From Metabacillus sp. FJAT-52054 (GTDB lineage: Bacteria; Bacillota; Bacilli; Bacillales; Bacillaceae), in NCBI RefSeq assembly GCF_037201815.1, contig NZ_CP147407.1, positions 1,550,001 through 1,614,000 of the forward strand: 64,000 nt of DNA, in the 5' to 3' direction. Position 1 is the stretch's first letter. The number at the start of each line of letters is the position of its first letter. The notes beneath the pieces are model-generated. The model saw nothing but the letters and a program-made list of their open reading frames with translations, had not been told where the DNA came from and did no database searches. The position numbers were made by a program, and so were the translations under genes. Shown in pieces: positions 42,311-50,428 of this stretch.

Positions 42311-42844
42311 ATGGAAACAATTGTCGAACGGGTGATGGGAATTTTACCAAATCAAAAACCGGTGATCATTGCGGTTAGCGGAACGGCCGGATCAGGATTT
42401 GAGACACAGGCCCGGGTACTTCAGGGGGAACTTGTAAAACAGGGGATTCTCGTTCATTTAGAGGAATTAACGGAGGAGCCGGTGGATATTGATCCTGAAA
42501 ATCCGGCCAAAAGCTGGTACGAACAATCCATGCCCTATTGTAAAGGAAAGACGGCTATTAATAAAGCAAAGCTTCATAAAGAGCTAGATATCGTTATTAT
42601 AAGCGGTGCATTTTTGCTGAAAAATACACTTCACCATTTATTCGACACGTCCATCTGGGTAGACTGCACTGAAAACACAGCGAAGGAACGGGAATACGCA
42701 GACGGCCAGGTTAACATTGAGTGGAAATCCGGAGCACAGAAAATACACGAAACCATTGATGAGCCCAAAAAAACAGCCCATCTTATCATCCAGAATGATC
42801 CCCTTCTTGAACAGGGGCCAAAGGATTCAAAAGGGATTATATAA
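42311..42844 (+). CDS. Uridine-kinase-like protein with a degenerate P-loop
   Basis: A 177-residue protein with the start of a P-loop kinase fold (KPVIIAVSGTAGSGFETQA, residues 17-35). The Walker A would be GxxGxGKS/T, but Phe and Glu replace the Lys and Ser (GTAGSGFET). Later segments ELDIVIISGAFLLKN and SIWVDCTENTAKEREYADG resemble the Walker B and lid region of uridine/panthothenate-type kinases. Phosphoryl transfer is unlikely with this loop. The G-run 42300-42304 favours ATG 42311. It lies 71 nt after the ABC-F gene, possibly co-transcribed. A terminator is at 42912-42946. Confidence 0.65.
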   Translation: METIVERVMGILPNQKPVIIAVSGTAGSGFETQARVLQGELVKQGILVHLEELTEEPVDIDPENPAKSWYEQSMPYCKGKTAINKAKLHKELDIVIISGAFLLKNTLHHLFDTSIWVDCTENTAKEREYADGQVNIEWKSGAQKIHETIDEPKKTAHLIIQNDPLLEQGPKDSKGII

Positions 42845-42911
42845 TGGAAAGTAAGAAAAAGCGGGTATCTGTCAGTGCAGCCTGTTTGTTACGTTAACTT
42901 AAAGGAAGAAG

Positions 42912-42946
42912 GCAGTTCGGGATCAGGATCCCGGCTGCTCTTTTTA
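42912..42946 (+). terminator. Intrinsic terminator
   Basis: GCAGTTCGGGAT and ATCCCGGCTGC (42912-42938) with a TT/GC mismatch inside the stem, then T5. Confidence 0.8.
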
Positions 42947-42960
42947 GTTTGAGAACCGAC

Positions 42961-43092
42961 TTAAGGGCGGACAATTAAATTTTCTTCCCGCTGATCTTCG
43001 TCCGGCAAATTGGCAAACGATACACTCATTCCCCCCAGTATAATCCCTGCCAGCACCAGACTAATCACTATTCTTCTGCCCATATCTCTCAT
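42961..43092 (-). CDS. ykpC: YkpC-like small membrane or secreted protein
   Basis: A 43-residue protein starting MRDMGRRIVISLVLAGIILG, then GMSVSFANLPDEDQREENLI. A basic N-terminus, one hydrophobic helix and AxA-like region resemble a signal peptide. The pattern (MxRDxGRR, IILGGMS, AN) recalls the 44-residue B. subtilis YkpC from memory. The ykpA-ampS-ykpC order supports this. The frame upstream reaches 43311, but GGAGGG 8-9 nt before ATG 43092 is the real start. Function unknown; it could be exported as a peptide. Confidence 0.68.
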   Translation of the reverse strand: MRDMGRRIVISLVLAGIILGGMSVSFANLPDEDQREENLIVRP

Positions 43093-43382
43093 CTTTTGAA
43101 CCCTCCGCTCATTAATAGAAAATCCTTCACCAATATAAAGCGGGGACAAGCTGTTTGGAAAGGGATAAACCTCTTCTTTTTGAAAAATGGGGAAATATAC
43201 CTGTTCCGAACTGAAACTAGGTCCCATAAGAAGGCGGTTACTCAATCTATAAAAATTACTCAACGAGAGAAATGGTTTGGTGATGAGATATTCCGCTAAG
43301 CCCTTCATCAAAAGCCGTGTCTATGCATGTCATCCTTACATAGGATACAATGCAAATAGAGGATAGGGATAGGAGGAGAATC

Positions 43383-44000
43383 ATGGAGCCAAAGTGGGTA
43401 ACATGGGCAAAGGAGATTCAGTCTCTTTCACAGGCGGGTCTTGCTTATTCAAAGGACCAATTTGATATAGAGCGGTTTGAGCGTCTGAGGGAGCTGAGTC
43501 AGGAGATTATGGCCCAATATACCGAAGTGCCGATGGAAAAGCTTCCAGAATTGTTCGCAAACGAAACAGGCTATCAGACGCCTAAAGTGGATGTTAGAGC
43601 AGTTGTTTTTAGAGACAACAAGATCCTTCTCGTTCGGGAGATGATGGATGGTCGCTGGTCCCTGCCTGGAGGATGGGCGGATATCGGGGTAAGTCCTTCG
43701 GAAAATGCAGCAAAGGAGGCATTTGAGGAGTCTGGGTTAGAAGTTAAGCCAGTAAGGCTGATTGCGGTGATGGACAAGAAGTGCCATCCTCATCCGCCTG
43801 GAGCCTATCATATTTATAAGCTTTTCTTTTTGTGTGAAGAAATAGGGGGCAAGCTCACAACTGGTTTTGAGACATTGGATGCAGGTTTTTTTGGACTGGA
43901 TGAACTTCCTGAACTTTCTGTTGGCAGAATTACAGAAAGCCAGATTAGAATTTTGTTTGAGTATGGATGGGATGCAGAAAAACAGGTGTACTTTGATTAA
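43383..44000 (+). CDS. NUDIX hydrolase with N-terminal helical domain
   Basis: A 205-residue protein. An N-terminal region (1-60, WAKEIQSLSQAGLAYSKD) is the helical extension found in a group of Nudix hydrolases. The Nudix box is GGWADIGVSPSENAAKEAFEESGLEV near residues 100-124, in which the first Glu of the usual box is Val, while the KEAFEESG part that holds the metal is kept. Such enzymes cleave nucleoside diphosphates linked to another moiety; the substrate is unknown. AGGAGG selects ATG 43383. A terminator (44010-44033) separates it from the B12 leader. Confidence 0.83.
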   Translation: MEPKWVTWAKEIQSLSQAGLAYSKDQFDIERFERLRELSQEIMAQYTEVPMEKLPELFANETGYQTPKVDVRAVVFRDNKILLVREMMDGRWSLPGGWADIGVSPSENAAKEAFEESGLEVKPVRLIAVMDKKCHPHPPGAYHIYKLFFLCEEIGGKLTTGFETLDAGFFGLDELPELSVGRITESQIRILFEYGWDAEKQVYFD

Positions 44001-44009
44001 CGACTGTGA

Positions 44010-44036
44010 AAAGCAGCTGTCTGCTGCTTTTTCCTT
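44010..44036 (+). terminator. Intrinsic terminator of the Nudix gene
   Basis: AAGCAGC (44011-44017) and GCTGCTT (44023-44029) with T-rich tail. Confidence 0.8.
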
Positions 44037-44058
44037 TTCATAAGTTAATAGAAAGCGA

Positions 44059-44087
44059 CTGACATGAGGCTTAAGGTTGTGTATAAT
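44059..44087 (+). promoter_or_regulatory. Promoter of the cobalamin operon
   Basis: CTGACA (44059-44064), 17 nt and TATAAT (44082-44087). Transcription from near 44094 leads directly into the riboswitch. Confidence 0.7.
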
Positions 44088-44116
44088 ACTTCGTGTACGA
44101 AATATTCATATCGATA

Positions 44117-44400
44117 AGGTGTAGGTGCTGATTTTTTTGTCAGCTTAAAAGGGAAGCCGGTTTAACTCCGGCGCGGTCCCGCCACTGTAAATGGGAGTGA
44201 CCTGCTTAATCCACTGTGCGGCAATGCATGGGAAGGAGCGGGGAGCGATGATCATGAGCCAGGAGACCTGCCTCACACCTCGTCACCGCATACCTACGAG
44301 GATAGGATGGTGTTAACGTTGACAGGAAAGTCTCTTATTGGCTTATGCAGTCTACATAACATGAACCGTCATCTCCTTTTGCCAGGGAGGTGTTTTTTGT
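44117..44400 (+). promoter_or_regulatory. Cobalamin (B12) riboswitch with transcription terminator
   Basis: The aptamer runs 44117-44280, closed by AGGTGT (44117-44122) and ACACCT (44275-44280). It contains GCGGTCCCGCCACTGTAA (44173-44190) and GCCAGGAGACCTGCC (44258-44272), the conserved B12-box parts. The terminator is CATCTCC (44370-44376) with GGAGGTG (44386-44392), then TTTTTTG. With bound adenosylcobalamin the operon should be switched off. Confidence 0.95.
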
Positions 44401-44473
44401 TTTTCAGGAAATCCAGCCAAGCTTGAGCTGGTGACGGCAACGCAATTGAAGAATGATTACGGGGGATAAAAAA

Positions 44474-45445
44474 ATGAATAAGTACTTATCTGCTTTAACA
44501 GCGCTGCTTTTGACAGCGGGCGTCTTAGGAGGCTGCGCATCTGATTCTGCAGCACCTGAGAAAACAAAGGAACAGCAGGCATCACAGGAAAACAAAACAG
44601 AATTTCCAATTATAATAAAAGATGCATCCAATTCAGAAGTGACAATTGAAGATGAGCCGAAGAAAATTGTTTCTCTAATTCCGAGCAATACGGAAATTAT
44701 CTTTTCTATGGGTTTGGGAGATAAAGTTGTTGGCGTAACCGATAACGATAACTATCCGGAAGAAGCTCTTAGGAAAGAAAAAGTCGGCGGAATGGATTTT
44801 AATGTTGAGAAAATTATTGGCCTTCAGCCTGATTTGGTGCTGGCACATGAATCAGGGGCGCATAATTCCGCTGATGGACTGAAACAGCTGAAGGATGCAG
44901 GAATTGATGTAGTGGTGGTCAATGAGGCACAAAGTTTCGAAGAAGTTTATGAGTCTATGGAAATGATCGGGAAGGCAACGGGAGAAGGTGAGAAGTCTGA
45001 GAAAATGATTGATGGAATGAAAAAGGATCTTGCCAATATCGAAGAAAAAGCAGCGAGCATCCCGGATGATCGAAGAAAAAGGGTGTTCGTAGAGGTTTCT
45101 CCTTCACCCGAAATCTATACAGCAGGCAAAGACACGTTCCTTAATGACATATTAACGACGGTCGGAGCTGAAAATGCTGCGGCAGCACAAAGCGGATGGC
45201 CGAAAATGACCGAAGAAGCAATTGTTAAATTGAATCCAGATACCATTGTGACGACCTATGGCTATTATAGTCCGGATCCCATTAAACAGGTGATGAGCCG
45301 GAAAGGCTGGGAGAGTGTTGCCGCAATCAAAAATAAAGCAGTTTTTGACGTGCATTCGGATAAAGTTACAAGACCGGGTCCGCGTTTAATTGAAGGAGTA
45401 GAAGAACTTGCGCACTCAATCTATCCGGACGTTTTTACAAAATAA
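44474..45445 (+). CDS. btuF: BtuF, corrinoid-binding lipoprotein
   Basis: A 323-residue class III substrate-binding lipoprotein with lipobox LGGC (Cys20). The domain begins TEFPIIIKDASNSEVTIEDEPKKIVSLIPSNTEI and includes GVTDNDNYPEE, the BtuF/FhuD-type Peripla_BP_2 pattern. It binds cobalamin or cobinamide outside the membrane. GGGGGA 8 nt upstream selects ATG 44474 over 44453. It is the first gene after the B12 riboswitch and overlaps btuC. Confidence 0.9.
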   Translation: MNKYLSALTALLLTAGVLGGCASDSAAPEKTKEQQASQENKTEFPIIIKDASNSEVTIEDEPKKIVSLIPSNTEIIFSMGLGDKVVGVTDNDNYPEEALRKEKVGGMDFNVEKIIGLQPDLVLAHESGAHNSADGLKQLKDAGIDVVVVNEAQSFEEVYESMEMIGKATGEGEKSEKMIDGMKKDLANIEEKAASIPDDRRKRVFVEVSPSPEIYTAGKDTFLNDILTTVGAENAAAAQSGWPKMTEEAIVKLNPDTIVTTYGYYSPDPIKQVMSRKGWESVAAIKNKAVFDVHSDKVTRPGPRLIEGVEELAHSIYPDVFTK

Positions 45446-46436
45446 CCGTATCTTTCAATATACTTTGGCGATCCTTTTTTTAGCGGTCGCCTTTTTAGCT
45501 GCCGTTTCTATTGGTACTGCAGCTATTTCTCCAGCTGAAATTGTTTCTGTTCTATTAGGCGGAAATGCGGCTTCTGAGGCAAATGAAAATATATTAATGT
45601 CGATTCGTATTCCGCGTGTTCTCCTCGCAGGCCTTGTAGGGGCGGCACTTGCTTTATCAGGTGCCGCTTTTCAGGGGCTGCTGAGAAATCCGCTAGCCGA
45701 TCCTTATACACTCGGAGTTTCCTCGGGTGCATCTCTCGGAGCAGTTAGTGTTATTTATTTTGGATTCCAGGCGTTCGGCAGTTTTTCCCTGCCAATCGTC
45801 AGCATCGCTTCCGGATTTCTGACCATGTTTGGTGTCCTTGGATTTGCTTATCTCGCCCAGAGGAGAACGTCAATGGAGACGATGATCTTAGCAGGGATTA
45901 TCTTTAACTCGTTTTTAGGTTCTTTCATTTCCCTGATCATCGCTTTGAGCGGAGAGGAGCTCAGGCAGGTAATGAACTGGCTTCTTGGCAGTGTTTCGAT
46001 GAGAGGCTGGCCATATGTACATATGATTTTGCCGTTTACAGCTGCTGGTGCATTTCTGCTTCTTATGCACAGCAGAGAATTGAATGCATTTGCCTTCGGA
46101 GAGGACCGGGCGCGCCATATTGGAGTTAATGTGAAACGGAAGCAATTTCTTATCATTATTTCCGCTTCAATGCTGACGGGTTCTGCGGTTGCTGTTTCCG
46201 GGACGATTGGTTTTGTCGGACTTGTTATTCCTCATATGACGAGGCTCCTGTGCGGAAGTGATCACCGCCATTTGCTTCCATTATCGATGATATTCGGAGC
46301 AGGATTTCTGATTTTGACTGATTTGCTGGCAAGGACGGTCATTTCACCGGTAGAGCTTCCAATTGGGATTATCACCGCAATTGCCGGAGCCCCGGTTTTT
46401 GCCGCTATTCTGGCAGCTAAGAAAAGAAGTTCGTAG
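45408..46436 (+). CDS. btuC: BtuC, corrinoid ABC transporter permease
   Basis: A 342-residue FecCD-type permease with about ten membrane helices. Family motifs are RIPRVLLAGLVGAALALSGAAFQGLLRNPLADPYTLG near residue 65-105 and GFVGLVIPHMTRLL near 270. It moves corrinoids through the membrane with BtuF and the ATPase. The start is TTG 45408, within btuF (38-nt overlap), with GAAGGAG upstream, so the two are coupled. Confidence 0.92.
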   Translation: MRTQSIRTFLQNNRIFQYTLAILFLAVAFLAAVSIGTAAISPAEIVSVLLGGNAASEANENILMSIRIPRVLLAGLVGAALALSGAAFQGLLRNPLADPYTLGVSSGASLGAVSVIYFGFQAFGSFSLPIVSIASGFLTMFGVLGFAYLAQRRTSMETMILAGIIFNSFLGSFISLIIALSGEELRQVMNWLLGSVSMRGWPYVHMILPFTAAGAFLLLMHSRELNAFAFGEDRARHIGVNVKRKQFLIIISASMLTGSAVAVSGTIGFVGLVIPHMTRLLCGSDHRHLLPLSMIFGAGFLILTDLLARTVISPVELPIGIITAIAGAPVFAAILAAKKRSS

Positions 46437-46452
46437 GAAAGGAGGTTAATAT

Positions 46453-47916
46453 ATGATTTCAGTTCAGAATATTGCTGGCGGATATCATCAAAAAAACATA
46501 TTGAATAACATCTGTTTCTCCGTGCAGGAAGGGGAGTTCTTCGGTATTCTCGGACCTAATGGCAGCGGGAAAACGACATTGATGAAGATGCTATCAGGCA
46601 TTCTGCCGGTGACAAAAGGACAAATCATGATAAAAAATAAGAACGTAACGGCATACTCCAGCAAAGAACTGGCGAAGGTGATGGCTGTTCTGCCCCAGCT
46701 TACCCAGACAGCGTTTGACATGACGGTAAAGGAAGCGGTCAGTATTGGACGCTACCCCCATCAGGCAAGGATTCTTCCAAGGTGGACAGTTGAGGATGAA
46801 GAGCTTGTGGAGCTTGCGATGAAGGATACAGGGGTCGCCGGATTTGCCGGGCGTTCAATCCAGAGCTTAAGCGGTGGAGAACAGCAGCGCGTCTTTTTGG
46901 CTCAGGCACTTGCCCAGGATCCGGATATTTTGCTTTTGGATGAGCCGACGAATCATTTAGATCTTGCATTCCAGCAAAGTCTTCTTTCACGTTTAAAGAG
47001 CTGGACAAAAAAACGGAACTTAACGATTGTTTCTATTTTCCACGATTTGAATATGGCCAGCCTGTATTGCGACAGAGTGATGCTTTTGAGCGAAGGAGCC
47101 ATTTCAGATATCGGGACACCTTATGAAGCGCTGCAGGAGCCAACATTAAAAAAGGTGTACAGCGCAGAGGTTAAACGCCATTATCATCCGTCCCATCAAA
47201 GCCCGCAGGTCATTCTGGATTCCCCGGGAAGCCCGGAAAGGCAAGTCAGGATTACAGAGGAATGGCTGTCTATTCACCCTGAATACATCGCTTTAAAATC
47301 ACCAATTCCGTTAAAAACGCTGTCTTCTGCTGTTGTTCATGCTGGTATTGGCTGGTATACGACCTTTTTAAACAGACATGTAGATCTAAATTACAGCACC
47401 GATCATGCACAGGTGGATTTAATCCGTTTCATTCAGTCAAAAGGCTTTGATCCGAATGAAACGGCTGGGATGATGACGGCGGTTCAGCTGGAGGATGTCA
47501 GTGTAAAAATGACCGAGCTCGCGGGCTTTTCCATATTGACAGTCGTGACTGCCGGAACAGGCAATGCGGCAGATGCTTCGAGTGGAATGGACAGACTGAG
47601 TGCTTCCCAAGGTACGATCAACACATGGGTATTTGTAAATGGAATCTGCTCAGAGGAAGCATTCATCCAAGCTGTAATTACAGCGACAGAAGCGAAAACG
47701 AGGGCTTTGGCAGACCGGTTTATTCAAGACCCTGTAACGAAAACCCTGGCTACTGGAACAACGACGGACAGTGTTCTGATTGCCGCTACCCAGCAGGGAC
47801 AGGAATTGCCTTACGGCGGTCCTGCAACAGAGCTTGGCAGGGCTATTGGAAAAAGCGTGTATGATTGTACAATCGATTCCGTCGGCCGGTATTTGGAGAA
47901 AAAAAGACATGCTTAA
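46453..47916 (+). CDS. Fusion of corrinoid transporter ATPase (BtuD) and CbiZ amidohydrolase
   Basis: A 487-residue fusion. Residues 1-255 are an ABC ATPase: Walker A GPNGSGKT (34-41), LSGGEQQRVFLAQAL (139-153), DEPTNHLD (163-170). Residues 280-487 form a CbiZ domain, adenosylcobinamide amidohydrolase, recognised by MTAVQLEDVSVKM, TVVTAGTGNAADAS and the C-terminal LPYGGPATELGRAIGKSVYDCT. CbiZ removes the aminopropanol group from adenosylcobinamide and yields cobyric acid for rebuilding. The fusion is known in Bacillus (YvrA type). AAAGGAGG before ATG 46453. Confidence 0.93.
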   Translation: MISVQNIAGGYHQKNILNNICFSVQEGEFFGILGPNGSGKTTLMKMLSGILPVTKGQIMIKNKNVTAYSSKELAKVMAVLPQLTQTAFDMTVKEAVSIGRYPHQARILPRWTVEDEELVELAMKDTGVAGFAGRSIQSLSGGEQQRVFLAQALAQDPDILLLDEPTNHLDLAFQQSLLSRLKSWTKKRNLTIVSIFHDLNMASLYCDRVMLLSEGAISDIGTPYEALQEPTLKKVYSAEVKRHYHPSHQSPQVILDSPGSPERQVRITEEWLSIHPEYIALKSPIPLKTLSSAVVHAGIGWYTTFLNRHVDLNYSTDHAQVDLIRFIQSKGFDPNETAGMMTAVQLEDVSVKMTELAGFSILTVVTAGTGNAADASSGMDRLSASQGTINTWVFVNGICSEEAFIQAVITATEAKTRALADRFIQDPVTKTLATGTTTDSVLIAATQQGQELPYGGPATELGRAIGKSVYDCTIDSVGRYLEKKRHA

Positions 47917-48856
47917 TCATCTGCTTGCCTTAAGTATTGCATTTCTCCTTGATCGGCTCCTTGGAGATCCCCCAAAGATGCCCCACCCTGTCAGGTGGTT
48001 CGGTACAATGATTGCTTTATTGGAAAAGAGGCTGAATAAAGGGGAATACAGGAAGATAAAAGGGATTATGATGGTGCTGATTCTCTCAGCGGCGGTCGTC
48101 GCCGCGGTGATTGTTTTACAAGAATTGTGCTACACTCTTCATCCTGCGGCCGGTGTTCTTTTCGAAGCAGCGGTTATCTTTACTGCAATCGCCGAGCGAA
48201 GCTTAAAGGAAGCAGCATTGGAAGTGGAAAAACCATTAAGGTCCGGTTTGATTGACGAAGCCCGGATGAAACTGTCCTATATTGTAGGCAGAGATACAGA
48301 AGACCTTCACGAAAGCGAAATCGTGAGAGGAGCGGTCGAAACGGTTGCAGAAAATACAAGTGATGGAGTGACAGCACCGCTATTTTGGGCGGCAGCCGGC
48401 GGAGCTCCCTTGGCCATTTTTTATCGGCTTGCTAACACACTTGATTCAATGGTCGGTTATAAAAATGAGCGGTATCATGAATTTGGCTGGGCTTCCGCAA
48501 AGCTCGATGATGGATTGAATTGGATACCTGCAAGAATAACGGCCTTTATGATGCTGCTGGTTCACGGTAAGCTTGGGTTTTGGAATCAAGTATCCCTGGA
48601 TGCAAAAAAACATCCAAGCCCAAATAGCGGATGGGGGGAAGCAGCTGTTGCATTTATGCTTCATATTGAGCTTGGCGGCATCAACTTTTATCAGGGTGTC
48701 CAATCAGACAGAGCAAGAATGGGAAAGCCGGAAAGGCCATTGAAAAGGATCCATATCATTCAGTCTGTTGAGATTATGGAAAGGACGGTAGCTGCCTTTA
48801 TTGTTTTCTTATGGATAGGAGGAATGCTTGTTGAATTTACCCCATCATGGTTCTAA
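47909..48856 (+). CDS. cbiB: CbiB, adenosylcobinamide-phosphate synthase
   Basis: A 315-residue membrane protein. LLDRLLGDPPKMPHPVRWFGTMI at the N-terminus and ENTSDGVTAPLFWAAAGGAPLAIFYRLANTLDSMVGYKNERY near 145-190 are the CbiB/CobD1 signatures. It joins adenosylcobyric acid with (R)-1-amino-2-propanol phosphate. The frame opens at 47780, but ATG 47909, overlapping the preceding gene by 8 nt, is the family start (MLNHLLALSIAFLLDRLLG). Confidence 0.94.
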   Translation: MLNHLLALSIAFLLDRLLGDPPKMPHPVRWFGTMIALLEKRLNKGEYRKIKGIMMVLILSAAVVAAVIVLQELCYTLHPAAGVLFEAAVIFTAIAERSLKEAALEVEKPLRSGLIDEARMKLSYIVGRDTEDLHESEIVRGAVETVAENTSDGVTAPLFWAAAGGAPLAIFYRLANTLDSMVGYKNERYHEFGWASAKLDDGLNWIPARITAFMMLLVHGKLGFWNQVSLDAKKHPSPNSGWGEAAVAFMLHIELGGINFYQGVQSDRARMGKPERPLKRIHIIQSVEIMERTVAAFIVFLWIGGMLVEFTPSWF

Positions 48857-49895
48857 TCCGCAGCATGTGTATCATCGTCTCCATATGATTCCTCCGGATA
48901 AAATCATAGACTTTAGCGTAAATACCAACCCCCTTGGTCCGCCGCCTTTTATAAAAGAAAACTGGCTGGATTATTTGCAGGATATTTACGATTATCCTGA
49001 TCCTGAAGCAGCGGCTTTGGTGCAGGCACTTTCTGAAAAAGAGCAGCTCCCGGCAGAGTGCATCCTGCCCGGGAACGGTGCGGCAGAACTTATTTTTATT
49101 TTGGCCCAGCTGTTAAAGGATGAACAGGTGCTGATTACAGAACCAGCTTTTTCGGAATACCGCCAGGCATTGGAGGTGCAAGGTGCAGTCATCGACTCAC
49201 TTGTTTTGAGAGAGGAGAATGGCTGGGACCTTGATGAACGTATTTTTAAGAAGATGCAAGGAAAAAAAGCTGTCTTTATCTGCAATCCAAGTAACCCGAC
49301 TGGAAGAGTCTACAGCCGCGCTCTGCTCCTTGAGGTAATCAAACAGGCAGAAAAAACAGAAACCCTTATTATCTGTGATGAGGCATTTTACGATTTCACT
49401 GCGGAAAGTCATTCACTTGCAGGGGACCTCTGCCGTTTTTCGAATTTGATTATTTTACGATCCGTAACCAAAATGTATGCTCTTGCTGGAATCAGGCTTG
49501 GCTATGTGATGGCATCCGCTCCTATAATTAAAAAGCTAAAGAAAAGACAGCCGCACTGGAGTGTGAATGCACTGGCGCAGAGAATGGGGATTTCCTGTGC
49601 AAAGGATACAGATCATGCTGAGAAGACGAGAGGATGGATCGCTTCTGAACGGGAAAAAGTGAAATATGAGCTTCTTTCCATTGGAATGACCGTTTACCCG
49701 AGCTCAACCAACTATTATTTGATTGCAGCGCCAAAGGAAAAAGAACTTTACCCCTATCTGCTGAAAAAAGGCATCGTCACAAGGCATACAGAAAATTTTG
49801 CCGGATTGGACGGAAACTATCTCCGGATTGCCGTGAAGCTGCCCAATGAGAATCAAGCGCTTATTGCGGCGCTTAAGGAGTGGAAGGGATGCTGA
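48828..49895 (+). CDS. cobD: CobD, L-threonine-O-3-phosphate decarboxylase
   Basis: A 355-residue PLP enzyme of the aminotransferase class I fold. It begins with HHGSNPQHVYH and IIDFSVNTNPLGPP, both CobD features. ICNPSNPTGR near 155, DEAFYDF near 188 and the PLP Lys in LRSVTKMYALAGIRLG near 215 are clear. It makes (R)-1-amino-2-propanol phosphate for CbiB. Its TTG start (48828, or 48831) lies inside cbiB with AGGAGG upstream. Confidence 0.93.
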   Translation: MLNLPHHGSNPQHVYHRLHMIPPDKIIDFSVNTNPLGPPPFIKENWLDYLQDIYDYPDPEAAALVQALSEKEQLPAECILPGNGAAELIFILAQLLKDEQVLITEPAFSEYRQALEVQGAVIDSLVLREENGWDLDERIFKKMQGKKAVFICNPSNPTGRVYSRALLLEVIKQAEKTETLIICDEAFYDFTAESHSLAGDLCRFSNLIILRSVTKMYALAGIRLGYVMASAPIIKKLKKRQPHWSVNALAQRMGISCAKDTDHAEKTRGWIASEREKVKYELLSIGMTVYPSSTNYYLIAAPKEKELYPYLLKKGIVTRHTENFAGLDGNYLRIAVKLPNENQALIAALKEWKGC

Positions 49896-50428
49896 TTTTT
49901 ATATCAGGAGGAGTAAGGAGCGGCAAGTCATCATTTGCTGAACGGATTGCAGAGGAAGCTGCAGCAGGCAATGGGAAATTAAATTATATTGCCGCAGGAC
50001 GGGCTACAGACAAGGAAATGGAGCTTAGGATTGCCATGCATCAATTAAAGCGCAATGACTCTCAGAAATCATGGGAGACGTTTGAGAAGCCGCGGAATCT
50101 TCATGAGCTTGCTCCTCACTTCAGCCGTGATGATATCCTTGTCCTGGATTGCCTCACAACTTGGCTGAATAATGAAATGTTTGCCCCCGATCCCCCAGAA
50201 GATCCAGTAAATCATATGATGATGGGAATTCGCAGGCTCCGCCAATCGTGCGGTATGCTGATTGCTGTTTCAAATGAGCTGTCATATGATGCTCATCTTT
50301 ATGAGGGGGCTGTTTTGGAATACATAAAAGTTCTCGGAAGACTTCATCAGGCTGCTGTGAAGGAAGCGGATGAGGCATACATGGTGGAAAACGGGGTGCC
50401 CATTTTGAAAAAGGGGGATAAAGAGTGA
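49889..50428 (+). CDS. cobU: CobU-type adenosylcobinamide kinase (divergent C-terminus)
   Basis: A 179-residue protein with Walker A ISGGVRSGKSSFAERIA (residues 5-21) and LDCLTTWLNNEMF near 92, as in CobU. The motif NEVGxGIVPE of classical CobU is replaced by SNELSYDAHLYE, and the following GRLHQAAVKEADEAYMVENGVP keeps the end pattern. CobU phosphorylates adenosylcobinamide and then adds GMP. The missing GIVPE part is present in the second CobU-like protein at 53245. AAGGAG at 49875-49880 selects ATG 49889. cbiP starts 4 nt before its stop. Confidence 0.87.
   Translation: MLIFISGGVRSGKSSFAERIAEEAAAGNGKLNYIAAGRATDKEMELRIAMHQLKRNDSQKSWETFEKPRNLHELAPHFSRDDILVLDCLTTWLNNEMFAPDPPEDPVNHMMMGIRRLRQSCGMLIAVSNELSYDAHLYEGAVLEYIKVLGRLHQAAVKEADEAYMVENGVPILKKGDKE

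Noticed and set aside
44117..44280. Other riboswitch classes (TPP, SAM, FMN)
   Set aside because: The conserved core is plainly the cobalamin type, and cobalamin genes follow.
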